Source: Deltaproteobacteria bacterium
GTDB taxonomy: Bacteria > Desulfobacterota > Binatia > Binatales > Binataceae
DNA: 6,856 bases
Direction of reading: 5' to 3'
Assembly (NCBI GenBank): GCA_021786815.1
Contig: JAJYMR010000255.1
Coordinates: 1 to 6,856 of the forward strand
Below are positions 5,452 to 6,856 of the stretch, piece by piece. Under the pieces are notes generated by a model. It had not been told where the DNA came from. It did no database searches and saw nothing but the letters and a program-made list of their open reading frames with translations. How positions within the stretch are numbered: the first letter of the stretch is position 1; every line of letters begins with the position of its first letter. The translations under genes and the position numbers were made by a program.

Positions 5452-6856
5452 ATGACATTTAAACTTGGCTGCGGCAAGTTGGATGGGCGACTCAGCGTCG
5501 CCGTCCCGCTTGTTTTTCTCCTTCTATCGTTGTCCGTGCGCGCTGTTGCTGAAACCGCGGTGAAGGCCGCCCCTACGCCCCGTACGGCAAAGGTTGCAGC
5601 GGAATTCTCACGGACTTTTCAGCTACGGGAGTTCATGCCGCGCCCGGCGCCGATCACGCTGCACGACACCTATGACCGCAAACCTCTGTCGATTCCGATC
5701 GCTTCGCGGCTCGATGTGACCCAGGCCAAACTTCACCTTGTCTTCACCAATTCCACCGCGTTATTGCCCGGCCGTTCGCAACTTCAGGTGTTGATGAACG
5801 ATGCCGTGGTTGCGCAGCTCGGGCTCAACCCGAGCGCGCCAGAGGTGGTGGCGGACATCTCGATTCCGGTGGCGCTGCTCAAGTACGGTTACAACACCCT
5901 GGCGTTTGCTGCCGCTCAGCATTACACCAATGGCTGCGAGGATCCGGGCGCCCCCGAACTGTGGACCCAAATTGACACCATCCAATCGACGTTTACGATT
6001 ATCGGTCACAGAGTTCCGCTTCATCCAACGCTCGCCGATCTCTCGGAGCTTCTTGGTCCCGGCATCGGGGATACCCGTCAGTTCCTTTTCCTTGCGCCGA
6101 GCGCGCACATGGACGATCAGGAACTGCGCTGGGGCGCGATTCTGGCCGAGGCGGTTGGCCTTCGCCTTCATTATGTTTCTTCCGCCATCCGGGCCACCGC
6201 CGCCAAACGCGCCGCGAATCCCGCGCCAAACGCGTCGGCGCCCGAGCTGGACGAAAGTGGCCTGGTAGGGCGCGATACGGTGCTGTTCGGGACGCGTGCG
6301 GAGCTGGCGCCGTTTCTGCCGGCCGCGATTCAGAGAGAGATTAGCAACGCCTTTCTCGGCATTTACCCGCTAAGTTCCGATCCGACGCACTTTCTTCTGC
6401 TGGTTTCTGGAAAGACGCCCGGTCAGACTACCCGGGCTGCCGCGGCTCTGGCAGTAATGGATTCCGCGATCTCCAATGCGCCAACCGCCTTAATTGATCG
6501 ACTCTTTCTCAGGCCCGACGCCTATTTCTATCCGAACAACCTGATGCGGCCCGCGGAAACCTATCGCTTCTCCGACCTCGGTTTCGCAACCAAGACCGTG
6601 CGGGGCAGCGTTCCGGTCCGGTTCAAACTGAACTTCACTTTGGAACCGGATCTTTACGAGCCGGAATCGGCCAACGTCGAACTGCTGCTCAATTTCGCTT
6701 ACGGCGCCAACCTGAGAGCCGATTCGGCCACCAGCATCTATCTCAACGGCGAGTTCAATCAGGCGATTCGCCTCGACAACCAGAACGGAGCGGTGCTGCG
6801 GGACTACCGGATTTATATTCCGCTGCGCGATTTTCGCCCGGGCTCCAACCAGCTTA
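5452..6856 (+). CDS. bcsB: Cellulose synthase regulatory/periplasmic subunit BcsB, C-terminus outside the window
   Basis: BcsB is the periplasmic, membrane-anchored partner of BcsA; it guides the emerging glucan and is needed for synthesis. The first 468 residues are present and the frame is open at the right edge. A signal peptide is clear: hydrophobic core LSVAVPLVFLLLSLSV (14-29) with AVA cleavage after about residue 33. The first carbohydrate-binding domain contains the hallmark HYTNGCEDPGAPELW (CEDP at 162-165). An alpha/beta flavodoxin-like domain follows (about 200-360), with a low-complexity Ala/Pro linker (AAKRAANPAPNASAPE). The second binding domain begins at FSDLGF (373-378) and ends in the window with FRPGSNQL. 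Full proteins have about 700-800 residues, so roughly 60 per cent is seen. The ATG at 5452 is the only in-frame ATG near the start; AAGGA lies about 30 bases upstream, too far for a normal site, so translation may be coupled to bcsA. Confidence 0.92.
   Translation, partial: MTFKLGCGKLDGRLSVAVPLVFLLLSLSVRAVAETAVKAAPTPRTAKVAAEFSRTFQLREFMPRPAPITLHDTYDRKPLSIPIASRLDVTQAKLHLVFTNSTALLPGRSQLQVLMNDAVVAQLGLNPSAPEVVADISIPVALLKYGYNTLAFAAAQHYTNGCEDPGAPELWTQIDTIQSTFTIIGHRVPLHPTLADLSELLGPGIGDTRQFLFLAPSAHMDDQELRWGAILAEAVGLRLHYVSSAIRATAAKRAANPAPNASAPELDESGLVGRDTVLFGTRAELAPFLPAAIQREISNAFLGIYPLSSDPTHFLLLVSGKTPGQTTRAAAALAVMDSAISNAPTALIDRLFLRPDAYFYPNNLMRPAETYRFSDLGFATKTVRGSVPVRFKLNFTLEPDLYEPESANVELLLNFAYGANLRADSATSIYLNGEFNQAIRLDNQNGAVLRDYRIYIPLRDFRPGSNQL

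Noticed and set aside
5801..6268. 155-residue plus-strand frame inside bcsB
   Set aside because: It overlaps the BcsB frame with CEDP and signal peptide, and is an Arg/Ser/Pro-rich out-of-frame translation.
1..6856. CRISPR array, tRNA or rRNA genes, or complete insertion sequence
   Set aside because: I saw no regularly spaced repeats, cloverleaf-like sequence, rRNA-like stretch or transposase motif.

Overview
The window looks like chromosomal DNA from a GC-rich Gram-negative bacterium. The style of the cellulose synthase and the methyltransferase relics suggest an alphaproteobacterium, possibly Hyphomicrobiales; this is an inference from protein resemblance only. It has two contrasting halves: a gene graveyard (about 1-2470) and an intact cellulose-synthase operon (2676 to the right edge).

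Left half. Positions 1-480 (+) hold scraps of a ParB-like/HTH/DNA-methylase protein, with a TDPPY catalytic motif, spread over three frames. On the minus strand, reading right to left, are an unrecognised broken gene (about 1964-1498), a broken MT-A70-family adenine methyltransferase (about 1425-776; DPPW motif, at least five frameshifts) and a small basic protein. The small protein's ATG overlaps the methyltransferase stop (ATGA), and it is itself frameshifted. These look like accessory genes of an old prophage or integrated element. A small intact excisionase-type helix-turn-helix gene (2028-2240, +) follows, then a broken N-terminal fragment of undecaprenyl diphosphate synthase (2305-2462, +).

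Middle. Positions 2463-2675 carry alternative hairpin arms, a clear intrinsic terminator (2552-2574) and the ribosome binding site of bcsA.

Right half. bcsA (2676-5417) encodes the membrane cellulose synthase catalytic subunit with all core glycosyltransferase motifs and a C-terminal PilZ c-di-GMP switch. bcsB (5452 to the edge, partial) encodes the periplasmic partner. Together they would polymerise UDP-glucose and thread the glucan across the inner membrane under c-di-GMP control.

The most unusual feature is inside bcsA. The PilZ domain is split right after its DxSxxG motif by about 125 residues resembling a DUF4145 domain. Removing it leaves a BcsA of ordinary length (about 788 residues), so this looks like an in-frame domain insertion into the c-di-GMP sensor of a cellulose synthase.
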